From Casuarina equisetifolia (lineage: Eukaryota; Streptophyta; Magnoliopsida; Fagales; Casuarinaceae), in assembly GCA_028551475.1 (NCBI GenBank), contig CM052354.1, positions 29,535,258 to 29,599,257 of the forward strand: DNA of 64,000 bases. The letters run 5' to 3'. A program made the translations under genes and the position numbers. This document shows, piece after piece, positions 1 through 10,984 of the stretch. Below the pieces are notes generated by a model that did no database searches, had not been told where the DNA came from, and saw only the letters and a list, made by a program, of their open reading frames with translations. Positions within the stretch are counted from its first letter, which is position 1. The number at the start of each line of letters is the position of its first letter.

Positions 1-298
1 TCTTGAATTGCGAGAGTAATGTGGAATTCCTAATGTTCATGTTCGAGAATGCATGAAATCCATGGTAAATATATATATATTTGTATTTACTTGAATTTTC
101 ATATTTTTGTGATAAGTTTTTTGTTTGCTTGAGTCCTAAGACCTAATATGATCTTAGATTCATTTGTTCGAAAGATATTGTGGTTCTATGGAACAAAGAG
201 ATATGTTGAAATACTACCTTGCGTTCAACAATATTTGTAACAGTGGTGTCTCTCAAGCCTCGGTAGAAGAAGCTTGTATAGCTGCTTGTAGTGGCTAG
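1..298 (+). pseudogene. VPE/legumain-like C-terminal prodomain, copy A (3' exons only)
   Basis: The last two exons of a vacuolar-processing-enzyme-like gene, cut by the window start. Positions 1-66 match the end of the penultimate exon of the copy at 42555-43390, but with small indels that break the frame. After an intron of about 90 bp ending in TTAG, the final exon (158-298) reads FERYCGSMEQ...AFNNICNSGVS...ACIAACSG and stops at TAG 296-298. In legumains this helical C-terminal prodomain (LSAM domain) covers the active site until it is cleaved off in the vacuole. The CGS and NIC cysteine positions are kept. Assignment rests on motif memory (EKGP, FE.hCGSL, ANICN.G); no search was run. Confidence 0.7.
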
Positions 299-1030
299 GA
301 ATCAAGCTGTTTGCAATCTACATGTTCAAGATATAGTGCTTAATTAAAAAATAAATGCTAATTTTAGAAACTGCAGTGTGATAACAGTGTAAATTCCTTG
401 GACGTGCTAATATTTACTTATGAGTGTTTTTAATTATGTTAAGATTGGCCTTGAACTTAAATGACGTGAAACACTTATTTCATATTAGTTGACATTTCTT
501 TATGGGTTTCCTTATGTAAGAGATTATGTTCTTTGTTGATTTTTTGGACTTGAAATTCTCAACTTAACTCAAGGCAAAAGCAATGCTTTTTCATGACAGC
601 ATGAGGTTGGAAGTTCAACTTCCAACCTTAACATGGATATAAATTGTGTGGGCACTTCAGTAATTTTTTTTTTCTTTTTTGTCTTTCAAATTAGAATTGG
701 CATCATTGTTTTATTTGGTAGAGGTGTTGTTTTTAAAGAGTATTTTATTGATAGCAATTGGAGAGACTTGACGAATTTAGGATTAAAGGGTTTGACAAAT
801 TTCTCCTAATTATTCAGAAGCTTTAGAATCATAACTACTTCTATTTACAACTATTAAGTCTCTTTATATGAGAGAAAATGAGGGATGTTAGGCACTCAAG
901 AATAAAGGAGGTTCTTAGGGACTTTCTTAGTTTTTCAGACTATTATCGGCAGTTTATCCATCACCTATCAACTTGTTAGTAAATGAAGAAGATTGCAGTA
1001 TAAGCTGTCTTTGGCTTAAGTGCTGTAGTG
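299..1030 (+). repeat. 3' flank shared by the VPE-like copies
   Basis: Non-coding DNA that follows the prodomain stop and recurs after the copy at 42555-43390 (43391-44000) and, inverted, next to the minus copies (48830-49500, 54480-54960). Shared landmarks are the run around AGCAATTGGAGAGACTTGAC and the CACTCAAGAATAAAG motif. It shows that duplication carried several hundred bases of downstream sequence. No gene seen. Confidence 0.7.
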
Positions 1031-1043
1031 TGTATGTTGCGCG

Positions 1044-1334
1044 GTGGCGTTTAGTGAATATTGGATTTATAAATGTATTAAACAAGATGAGCATTTAGGA
1101 TTTCAAAACCTTTTGAATGAAAAAGATTATGACTGTGTAAGGAAGATGATAATAGTAGGATTATGGTGCATACAAACTAAACCTTCAAATAGACCATCAA
1201 TGGATAAAGTTGTGAATATGTTGGAAGGTTTAGAACAATTACAATTACCACCCAAGCCTATCTTGTCTTCACCATCAAGATCACTATCACAATTATTGGA
1301 GAATTCTTCAATAAGAATGGAACCATTGCAATAG
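1044..1334 (+). pseudogene. LRK10L-type receptor kinase, C-terminal kinase fragment
   Basis: A 96-codon open frame covering the last part of a plant receptor-like kinase: subdomain XI with GLWCIQTKPSNRPSM and the C-terminal tail KVVNMLEGLEQLQLPPKP. This wording is typical of the LRK10L (leaf rust 10 disease-resistance locus-like) family, membrane kinases with a GUB_WAK ectodomain. The frame probably starts inside the domain: WIYK corresponds to the usual FP.WIYK stretch and the first codon is not a real start. ATP loop, HRD and DFG are absent; the DNA just upstream is VPE-like flank, so this is a chimeric leftover. An LRK10L ectodomain exon on the same strand at 24105 is too far away and in the wrong order to be its missing half. 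Confidence 0.75.
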
Positions 1335-2700
1335 AATTTTGTAGTTACTCGAAAATGTATGTTTCCTTTTAAAGAAAAATCTATTATAGTTTTTTTACTT
1401 TTTATAATACTTGGATATACCCTTATATTTTCTATATTAATTTTTATTTATGTGAACTTACATTTTTACCAAAAAATAAAAATAATCTATTGTTGAGTAG
1501 AACTAACATCTTATGTGAATTATGAATTATTAGCTTGTGACTGCCAATCATGATAACTTACATCATGAATCTTGATTTATGTAAGTCCCCAAAGTATTTG
1601 AAATTTTAATGTAACTACATATTTGAAATCTAAGGAAAAAACGCCACAGAATCTCAAAAATCAGTAAGGAGCCATTTTTGAAGTTTAGTTGAACTAGCAT
1701 GAGCCCATTATCCAAAAGAAATTATGATAGGAATGGATAGGTACTAAAAATATCTTTATAGGCTTTCCTCAAAATAGAGCAAATTCGCTTCTTCTTCTTC
1801 TTTACTTTTTGGTTAGAATAAGGAGTAGAACATATGCTTAGTATTTTTAAATTGCATCATGACCTATATATCCTTGTTTTGGAGTTTTCTAGCCACAAAA
1901 AATTTCAATCTCACAACATAAGCATGCGTATAAATCTATATGTTGTACATTATAAGTGGACAAATAAGCAAGAATTTCTCATGGTGGATCTGTTGTGGGA
2001 AAGCTTGGGCACGATAAAAGACCTTACTAGTCGAATATCAATTGGAATAGACAATAAAGTTCTATTTGATGCTCTTCACATCAAGCTAACTACATACTCT
2101 TGGTTTCCATGCCCACCGGTGGCAGTATTAGTAAGGAAAAGACAAAGAACAAACAGGGGCTTACCATTGACGTGTCCAAATTGGAATGGAATTTCAAAGA
2201 CGAGAGGATGCTAGATGCACGATACCAGTGCCGGTACTACATTGTGGTCTAAATCCTCAATAAAGTAAGAATTTGTACTTTAAATTATTAAGTATAAATT
2301 AATTGAATGTTTTATTCTGCATAGAGCCTAGAAAACTGTATGTTATAGGTGTTTTTCTCAAGAGATTGTCTCTCAAAGTTTTGATTTTCACTACAACACA
2401 TTAATAAGGAAATCCCCCTAGCCGCCTTGCTTGACGCGGCTTATTGCCTATTCAGATAGTCAGTGGACATCTTAAGCCCTTACGAGTCACCATCGTTACT
2501 CTTCACCCAACTCTATCCTCTGCTCGGAAACTCACCTGATGCCTCCCATACTCCACTTCTTTACTTTTGATGATCATCCGGACTTGCCTCGCGGATGACT
2601 CCTTGCCTCCATATGACCCAGCAACAAACACCTATTATCCTTTCCGTGAAAATGGCCAACAAATGAAAGTCCGATAAATGCTAGGTGTCGAGATTGTGGG
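1335..2700. other. No gene recognised
   Basis: AT-rich intergenic DNA. An open frame at 1834-2214 has no family signature, and its composition does not separate it from the surroundings. A more GC-rich patch at 2400-2720 shows no open frame of note. Confidence 0.5.
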
Positions 2701-2874
2701 GATAGAGTCTCAGACATAAAGTTTCCACGTTGTTACTTTTTAGCCGCGATATTGATTTTTTTTTCTGCGCCTCAAGCACCCGTTGTTTTTCTTCGCAAGT
2801 GTTTTTGACGGGGGTTATGTGTTCACACGCTTAAAAGAGACATCATTTACAGCTTTTTCTGGTACCCAATTGAG

Positions 2875-3114
2875 TCATTTGAACTGCATAGGTAGACGGT
2901 TGAGATTCATGACTGAATTGCAAACATAGATATTTTGCATACCATCCGAAGTTTGTGAAGATGTTTGGTAACTGTAGTACATCAGAAGGCAAAAAAGTAA
3001 GCCCATGATAAGCTTAATGTTTGGGGAGCCAGGAACTTGACGAGAAAGTGCAAGAAAGTTGGGGAAAATGAAAATCCTACTGAGAGGAGCTTCTATTTCT
3101 TGACTACTGCTCAT
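2875..3114 (-). CDS. Candidate small membrane protein, 79 codons, unassigned
   Basis: Open frame from ATG at 3114 to TGA at 2875, in DNA richer in G+C than its neighbours. It would encode a Ser-rich start (MSSSQEIEAP), a hydrophobic stretch near residues 35-50 (IMGLLFCLLMYY) that could be one membrane helix, and a polar tail with two cysteines. An A/T box (TATAAATA on the plus strand, 3198-3205) lies 80-90 bp upstream and can be read from either strand. The frame stays open upstream to 3210. I recognise no family. It could equally be chance coding in a relic promoter. Confidence 0.25.
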   Translation of the reverse strand: MSSSQEIEAPLSRIFIFPNFLALSRQVPGSPNIKLIMGLLFCLLMYYSYQTSSQTSDGMQNIYVCNSVMNLNRLPMQFK

Positions 3115-3196
3115 CTTCTGCGCTTTTCCTGTGTCCGAATCCCAGTAATTCAACACGCGGACAAATCGGGCCCCGCTTTGAATCAAAAGGGCGTGG

Positions 3197-3209
3197 CTAT
3201 AAATATTCA
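3197..3209. promoter_or_regulatory. TATA-like box
   Basis: GGCTATAAATATTCAC context. It is the only canonical TATAAATA in this GC-richer island. On the plus strand the following 300 bp contain several TGACG motifs but no convincing gene; on the minus strand it lies upstream of the 79-codon frame. Confidence 0.3.
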
Positions 3210-3481
3210 CTGGACTTCTACAAGATTGGTAATGTAGTGCACAATCCTGGTCGTTGATTAATATATTACGAGGAATTCACATCATGACGTGAACTGGGAC
3301 CCAATTTCGTCCGTGATGTCAAGAATGACGGCCGTGGATCATGACAGTTGCAGTAAAGTTATCAAGCGAGTGCGGTGCTCGTGGCTGGCGGCTGTCAGCT
3401 GTCAGCTGCCACATGGACATTCCTATGCATGTGGACTGCATTCTTGGAAGAGACACTTTCCTACCTCCATTAACCCAAAGA

Positions 3482-3895
3482 TTTTTTTAATAATAATGAA
3501 GAAAATAATTCTATAACAATCAAGCATATATTTGTGATGAGAATCTCTGTAAATTTGAAAATAGAAAAGATAAAATTTCATAATTTATAGAGATGATTGT
3601 GACTCTTATTGGGAAGGTTGGTTGTAATATAAAAAAAGGTTTATTGCCTAAATACAAAGTAGTCAAAAAAAATTTATGGATAAATCAGAAAACAAAGCAT
3701 AGGCAAAATGACCTATTTGTTTAAATTTTTAGCTTAAAAGGAAGTGTTAATTGTTAAAACTTTTTAAACTATAAGTTGCAATATTGTCTTATAAGGTTGA
3801 GTATGGATAAAATTTTATAAATAGAAATAAAGATCATACAATATTTCTTGCAAAAAATAGGGACACAATCATTTAAATTGACTTTTTTGTTTCTT
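3482..3895. other. AT-rich spacer, no gene
   Basis: Strongly AT-rich with frequent stops in all frames. Nothing recognised. Confidence 0.5.
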
Positions 3896-5003
3896 CCCTC
3901 AAGCCTCTCCAACACTCCTGTCTACTGATAGGCTAACTTGTTGGTTGTTTTGCTTATTTTTCATTTCTGCACTAGACATGAACTAAGCATACCAAATTAA
4001 CAACATTCCAAGTCTTACACGTGAAATCACAAGAAAAGTCATGCACAATAATGACAACATTTTATTCCTTTTAATTGCAAAATCTAATATCACATCAAAA
4101 AGTATATTTATTTCTTTAAAATTGACTTACATAAAAGCAAGATTGTTCATTATCTTTAGAAATTTCACTGCAGATCATAATAATGCTGGATATTACAAGA
4201 ACAACTATTGGCATAGCTCTAGAAAACGTCAAGAACACAACCATTCACCAGTCACGATAGTACTAGGCCAAAGGCCAACCCAACAAGAATCCAACTGGTG
4301 TAATTGACAGCAATGTACCATTTTTTTGACTATAAAGAAGACCTGACCCACCATGAAGCCCCTTTAGCATTCCACTAGTATTGTTTTGTCCCCTGTTCCA
4401 TGAATGCTTCCATACTCATTTTTGTTGGGTTAGTACAATCTTTGACGTGTTTAGCTGATTAGTAGCCAGTAGATGCTTGTTTGACATTAATTTAGAAGAG
4501 AATGTTTATAGACCCGGCTTTGGTCTAGGTAGAATTTTTTATAAGATATCAAGGTGAACGTTATATCATTGTCATATTGTTGTTGAATAGAATATAGTAT
4601 CATTCATGCACCACCAGCAACCAGCTACTCGAGGCCAAAGATATCCCCATGGTTACCACACTAACCAAGCCCTACATCATGGGCAACTTTTTGAACTGCC
4701 AACACACCAACCAACTTCCGCATCTGGTGTACAAAGCTGCCAACAACCCAAATTAAAACACTCTAAAAGACACCCAATATGCCACATATTCATGACCTAA
4801 TAGCAACCCCTGGCAATACCCATTTAGTCAAAGCCCACATATAACAAAAGACACCAACAAGCGCACAAGCTACTGTTGTCCATATCCATCAATAACACCC
4901 CCCCATTGCCACAACATCATGATACAATGATCTAAAACTTTTTATCAATAGACTGCCATTAGACCCTATAAGCACACAACCACACTTCCATGCCACAATC
5001 ACT
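3896..5003. repeat. Segmental duplication R1, copy a
   Basis: About 1.1 kb that recurs in direct orientation at 21241-22346, from the shared TCCCTCAAGCCTCTCCAAC to the shared CCATGCCACAATCACT, with scattered substitutions and few indels. A shorter third copy is at 14460-14890, fused to a PERK-like first exon. The small open frames inside (for example 4041-4307) differ between copies and are probably not genes. Confidence 0.85.
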
Positions 5004-5439
5004 GCACTATTGCACCATTATCACCACATCCCTAAAATTAAACCCCTGAACCATCCAGTACCAAAGTGTTGCTCAAGAGAAGGACTGGGTAAAGGTATTA
5101 GGCAACCACTTTCAATAAAAATTTATGCTCTTAAATTAAAAAAATTCCAAAAAAAATTACTCAAACAAGGTTTTGGATTTGACCCATACAAAAAATAGTT
5201 TTCGTTAATTATTTTTGACAACTTTATTTGGAAAACATACATGTTTAATAACTGTTATGAAAAATATCATAAAAGCAAAACAACATGTCATTGAAATTGT
5301 CTAATCGGTAAAATTGTCTCTAAGTCACTTGAAGTGGCTTAGCAACAATCTTTTTGTCATTGCACATGTTTTTTGGCAGCCACCACATATTTTTGCTACC
5401 ATTGGACTGTGGCCACCACATATTGAATGTGACAATAAA
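5004..5439. other. Spacer, no gene
   Basis: Follows the right edge of R1. The sequence diverges completely from the 21-22 kb copy here. Only short frames; nothing recognised. Confidence 0.5.
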
Positions 5440-5830
5440 TGCCTTCATCAAAGTGTAACATTCTTGAGTTTTTCTTATTGTGTTGTTCTCTTAGGTCCAT
5501 TTGGCTTCTGATCATTGACAAGTTTTTCTTTCTTTGTTGTTGCCATCTAACCTTATCGACAAAGGAACAGTGATGTGTCGGGTTTGTATGTTTTATCTTT
5601 TATGTACTTGTATGCATGGGTTGTGTCTTTAAAGCCACTTCATTGTATCACATGTAAGACTACAAATGAACAAAATGAAAAAATGAACACGCATATATGT
5701 ACAACATATCAATATTATTGATTATGTTGTCAATTGAACAAATTATTCTCATCTATAAAATTATAATATGTACATCACATCATATCATATTATATTTGAC
5801 AAAACTGTAAATGATAATAAGATTAATATT
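5440..5830. repeat. Dispersed repeat R2, copy a
   Basis: The segment around GGTCCATTTGGCTTCTGA and GGGTTGTGTCTTTAAAGCCA recurs at 7415-7780 and 19345-19615, each time near PERK-like relic DNA. Copies differ by many substitutions, so the duplications are old. No conserved open frame. Confidence 0.75.
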
Positions 5831-6690
5831 TGCCATTGTTTTAAAAGAGGAAATAGTATTAATTGCATCACCACACTGAATTGTCTTGAAAATGATAAGC
5901 TTAAGCTGATAAATATACCAATAAGCATGGCTAGAAATAGAATACCAACAAGCTGGTAAAGTTGGAAAATATACTAAAAAATAATCATGGAAAAAAGTTG
6001 ATCCCACTAGTCATGGTCTTTTCAACACCTTAACTAATTGTTAGTTTTGAGAACAAGCAAAAACTGACCTAACGAAAAATACGTTAAAAAGCACCAAACA
6101 TATTTCAAGTGACAAATAAAAGCAAAGTGCTGATTCTAGAAAATGGGTTTATTCATTCTAGATAAGGGGCTTTGAGTAGCAGCAATGCAAAAATCCACAA
6201 GCCCATGGCCTTTAAGGTCATTGGTTCGTGCACTGGACAAGTGAAGCTTTGACTCCTTTACTAAGATCAGACAAAACACCGAACAATCTGCATAGTTTCC
6301 AAGCAATAGAACAAGTTAGGAGCTTTCTCTTTCATGCATTAAGACCATCCGTACTCTTCGACGGGTTTAACTTCAACATTCACTTAACACAACTAATAGA
6401 TTGTTTGTTGAAGGTAGGTGTTCTTTTATGTTAAAAGTAAAAGGACAAACCTTTGATTAAATAAGTGATAAGATTTTTTTACTAAATATTTTAAGATTTT
6501 GAGATAAACTCTCACACTTTAAGTATAAGCATGAAAAAGCCTTTTGTGGTATTTCTGTCTAGAAGAAGTATTTTGTTTTATGTCCATTAGGAATACACGA
6601 ATGCAAGAAAGAGGGAGGTTGGATTCTTTAGGAGGTTCAAATATCTCTGCAAATATTGAGTTCTCTCGTTTCAGTTGATGTAGACAGGAA
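5831..6690. repeat. Relic of PERK-cluster flank, most decayed copy
   Basis: 6060-6440 matches the 3' flank of the PERK-like pseudogenes (29020-29420 and 7800-8170; shared GTTAAAAAGCACCAAACAT and CATAGTTTCCAAGCAATAGA). 6530-6690 matches the region of the PERK first exon (compare 14930-15060), on the minus strand. In this copy the gene body between them is gone, leaving a deletion junction. Nothing here could be translated. Confidence 0.6.
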
Positions 6691-7414
6691 AACATAGTAA
6701 GAAAAACTTTTTAGGATAGATTACAAGTAATATTTAACATTACAACAACTATTAGTGGCATAGCTTTAAAAAATATTCAAATAACTCACCCATTACTTTA
6801 AACTCTGCTTCTACCAATTATTGTTGATTTTTCACACAACATTGCAAGCTAGAATACACAAGTTTACAAAAGAAAATACATGTAGATAATTAGTAAATTT
6901 CTATCTATTCCTTCTTCTTTTACCATCTACAATATGCCTTATTTGGCATATGGTAAAAGAATAGCCAATGGTTCGAACAATTGTTGTCTGGACATTTGAT
7001 GTGAAGTCACAAAGAGAGAAATTTTGTACATATGCTCATTTCTATTTCAACATACATGTAATTTAGGTGGAGTGTCTATTAGATGGAAATTTGTTGTGCT
7101 TACTTATGTAGCTTTAACCAGCAAACTGCCCCAAGGAAGTTACAAGAAAGGAGCTGAGGTGAGGTGTGAGGAATTTCTAAGGCACAAATGAAACACATTT
7201 ACACATCCCTCTAGCTTATAAAACACAAGTGAAGTTGGTCAATAGCTAGAACTTTCATGTTGGATGTTATATCACAAATCTTCCATAATTCTTAGATACC
7301 ATCAAAAACAAGATTTCTATTAGATACTTTTTTATGTCTTCGAGTTAAGCATTCATGGCCCTTGAATTGCTAACTCTTCAAGAGATGAGACAAACTAAAT
7401 GTGACAATATCTAC
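6691..7414. repeat. Dispersed repeat R3, copy a (uninterrupted)
   Basis: Matches 16620-16856 followed by 18865-19345. Here the two halves are contiguous across TACAATATGCCTTATTTGG, so this copy is the empty-site reference for the insertion at 16857-18864. Confidence 0.85.
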
Positions 7415-7780
7415 ATTCATCAATGTACAACACTCTTATGTCTTTCTCATTATGTCTTTCTCATAGGTCCATTTGGCTTCTGACCATTGATAAGTTTTTC
7501 TTTCTTTGTTGTTGCCATTTAACCTCATCGACAAAGGGACAACAATGTGTTGGGTTTTTATGTTTTATCTTTTATGTACTTGTGTTCATGGGTTGTGTCT
7601 TCAAAGCCACTTCCTTGTGTCATATGGAAAATGCAATCATCACTGTTGATTATGTTGTTAAATGAACAAATTATTCTCATCTATAAAATCATATCATATG
7701 TATCGCATATCATATTATATTTGACAAAACTATAAATGATAACAAGATTAACATTTGCCCTTGTTTTAAAAAAGAACAAC
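7415..7780. repeat. Dispersed repeat R2, copy b
   Basis: Second copy of R2, directly following R3 as in the 19 kb region. Short hydrophobic frames in it are not conserved in the other copies. Confidence 0.75.
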
Positions 7781-7789
7781 ATTAAGCTT

Positions 7790-8774
7790 AAACAACATCA
7801 AACCTTATCCTGCAATCGACATATGTGTAAAAAAAAAAGGGAGGAGAGGAAAAGGAAGGGGCACAGGGAGGAGCCGGCGACCGGAAGGGGGGGGGGGGGG
7901 GGGGGCGGGCGCGGGGGGGGGTGTTATTTGAGAAAATGGATTAATTCATTCCAGAAAAAAAATGGCGTTCAGTAGCAGCACATGCACGAGACAAATGAAG
8001 CTTTGTCCACTTCACGTAGACCTAAAAATTTGAAAAACCTACATAGTTTCCATGCAATGGAACACGTTAGAAGCTTTTCATCACAAGAATAAAGACCATA
8101 TGTACTCTTCAACAGGTTTAGCTGTTGCATTTACTTAACTAAACTAACAGACTGTTGCATATCCAACCGGACTTTGCAGGTACAAGTAGGAGAGAGCCTT
8201 TAGTGGTACTTCTGTCTAGAGGAAGTTTCCTTATTTTATGTCCACCTGGAAGATGCGAATGTAAGCACAAGGAAGAATTTAAGAAGTGCCTTGTTTCTTT
8301 TTGTAAAAAGTCCTAACAGCTGTGAAGGCCAACAGTCTAAGCCTTTAGCAGTCCTGTCTGTAATTATATAACTCATTAGTGTAATGGTTTGAACAGCCGT
8401 AGTATTAAAGGGAAGGAATGAATCTGTATAAGGCATCTTAACAATTCTAGTGAATTTGTCTACTTCTAAGGTTTGAGTCTCCTCTAATGAGGCCTTACCA
8501 TATTTCTTATTTAGCCGAATCGATACTTTTTTACCTATCTCACAATAGGAGGAGAAGGAAAGGTAATATTTGGCTTGAATTGAATCTGCCATTGCAACCA
8601 TTATATCATATTACCTGCTCAGTAACCCACGCACACTCCTTAGTCTTGGTCCAACAAGCAGAGAAATAAGGCATAAAAAGCGAAGATTTTGACTCTACCT
8701 GGCTCACGCATACTCCATAGACCCGTCCAACAGGCAAAGCAATAAGGAATGAAAAATGAAAATTCAAACTCTAC
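7790..8774 (-). repeat. 3' flank of PERK copy 1
   Basis: Downstream flank shared with 19620-20440 and 29020-29610 (shared CCAACAAGCAGAGAAA, AGGAGGAGAAGGAAAGGTA). A 121-codon open frame on the minus strand (8236-8601) is not kept open in the 20 kb copy. The usual last PERK exon (the RALEG segment) is not seen in any copy. Confidence 0.55.
7887..7921 (+). repeat. Long poly-G tract
   Basis: Nineteen consecutive G, then CGGGCGC and nine more G. The equivalent position in related copies lacks it. It could form a G-quadruplex; homopolymer runs are also a common sequencing error site, so the length is uncertain. Confidence 0.8.
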
Positions 8775-10883
8775 CTCGCTTAATGGGGGTCGACGGGATG
8801 CCAAACTCCGCACACAAACTGCTGCACAAACAATCATGCAGGTCATCTCCCTCCAGTCATAATCATTTTGCTACCTTGGATCAACGAGAGCATCAAAGTC
8901 TTTATGTTCTACAGCTTGTGTGATCAAAGGTCTTGCCTGTAATACCATTAGGATTCATTTTCGATATTACATTTGGAATAAAAATTATTTCATACTATTT
9001 GCATGGCCATGGCCTTGAATCTAAATGATGGACTCACCCATTCTGCTAGTGTTTGAGGGGAACGATGTGGGTCTAAGGGTTTGTGTCCAGTAATTAACTC
9101 TAGAAGCGCAACCCTAAAGGAGAAAACATCTGCTTTGTCAGTAAATTTCTCAGTCGTAGTATATTCTAAATCTATATAACCACTACAAGAGAAGATGTGA
9201 AAACTAGCAAAATACATCTTGACTTAAGCATATAAACATCATTAATCCAAACTACTTATACCTAGGCAAAAAACTAAACAGATGATGAATGGTGCAATAA
9301 ATATAAGAGTTAACTGTCATGAAACTTTTAAGAGTCATAAATTTGACCAAAGAGGATCAATTACAATTGACCAAAATGGCTATGTTAAAATATATTTTAT
9401 CAAACAATAAGAGTAAGTAGATAAAAAATTAAAGAAGTTGGTCTTTACCTATAACTTAGAAGATCCCTAACTTGGCTCAAATGATTGTAATTAAATAAAG
9501 ACTTTGCAAGTCCAAAATCAGAAACTTAAGCAAAATTATCACGCACTATGTTATTTGAGTTAGAACTTTGTAGCTTATGATGAGAATTTTCAATTATATG
9601 ACTTACATTCAAGATAATTCTAAACACAACAGACTTCAAGAAATTAAAATTGCAATTATACCTTTGCCTCAAAATCAAAATCTAAGAATATTTTAGATGA
9701 CTTCATATTATAATGAAGGATCTTGGGATCACCTGAAAGTACTTGTAATTAAGATGTAAGTTAAAGTTTAGAAAGAATTTCAAAGAGATTATAACTCACA
9801 ATCATGATGAAGGTACACTAGTCCTTTTGCAATTCCACAAGCAATTTTCCATCTTGTGGGCCAATCAATTGTTTGTTGACTTTTTCCTGTAATAAGAATT
9901 TTTTATCAAGACTACAACATCAAAAGAAAGAAAGTCTTGAAGCATCCAATATCTATTATCTCTCTTTGCTATTGGATATCACTAATACACTTATAGATTA
10001 AAACAATATTTCCACAAGACTCAACATTATAATGTGAAACTGATTATGATGCAATCAAAGTTCTACAATAATGCATGAAGAAACAATTAATCGAACAAAA
10101 AGCAAGTAGTACAGCAAAGAGAAAAACATTAAATCTTATAAAGTAGATAAAACCAATTTTGGTGCTTCATATGCATTACATATTAATTAGAAAAAAAAAA
10201 TCCCAGGATGAAGAAACTAACTTACCGTGTAAGTGGAACTTCAAACTATTGTTTGGAAGAAACTCATAAACAAAAAGCCTATGAGATCCAGTAATACAGT
10301 GCCCTTCCATTGAAATAAGATTTTTGTGACTCACGGAACAAATACTCTCAGCCTCTGCCCGAGGCTCACCCCCCGCCGGTATACTCTCTTTCAACTTATT
10401 GATAACCACTTCCTTCCCATTCGGAAGGACTCCTTTATACACAGACGCATAATCTCCTTGTCCAAGGAAGTTGGCAGAGGAGAATCCGTTTGTTGCGATA
10501 GCTAATAACTCGTATCCAAATATGCTCTTTGCGAAATCTGAGACTCCTCCTGGAAGCGGCGGCGGGACTGGATTGCCTCACGCCAAATAATGGATCATGC
10601 ATATGTTCTCAACAATACCCAAAAAAAAAAAAAAAAGGAATTCTGGAAAGCCTTAAATGAAAACGTAGTATCTCTGCCAACCCAATTCCCATGACCAAAG
10701 AGAAATCCCAAATCAGAACCAAAATTGTAGTAACCCCACGACTTCAAAAATGAAAAAACTTATACCTTTCGTCCTGAGAAATGGAAGGGGAGGCCAGCAG
10801 CGGTGCTCCTCATCACGGGGCCTACTGTTCTTCCACGGGAAGCAACGGCATTTTATGTTGGATTTTCTGTGAGATCCAGACAT
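8775..10883 (-). pseudogene. PERK-like protein kinase pseudogene, copy 1 (seven exons)
   Basis: A proline-rich extensin-like receptor kinase (PERK) relative, heavily damaged. Exons on the minus strand: 10766-10883 (starts MSGSHRKSNI, then donor GTATAAG), about 10226-10578 (proline-rich VPPPLPGG, then FGYELLAIATNGFSSANFLG, YKGVLPNGKEV, ITGSHRLFVYEFLPNNS), 9800-9896 ([20 protein letters not shown]), 9662-9732, 9449-9525 (VSDFGLAK), 9038-9183 ([18 protein letters not shown]) and 8775-8936 (TQAVEHKDFDALVDPR). Damage: the catalytic loop reads HYNMKSS instead of HRDIKAAN, so the catalytic Asp is lost; the acceptor before exon 5 is changed from AG to AA; a TAG follows DALVDPR; the activation segment is scrambled. 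Exon order and phases equal those of the copy at 29616-32548. No signal peptide or membrane segment is seen, unlike a full PERK. Confidence 0.8.
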
Positions 10884-10984
10884 GGCTGCAGACACTGAAT
10901 TCTCTCTTTCGAGTTGACGTAGAGTGAGAAACGGGGAAAGAAAATATCCGAGATGCTTGGAACAGGTGATGGACGTGGTTTTCA

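Noticed and set aside
1834..2214. 126-codon open frame
   Set aside because: No recognisable motif or domain and AT-rich composition like its surroundings; nothing supports it as a gene.
8236..8601. 121-codon frame next to PERK copy 1 as the missing last exon
   Set aside because: It does not contain the RALEG segment expected there and is broken in the 20 kb copy.
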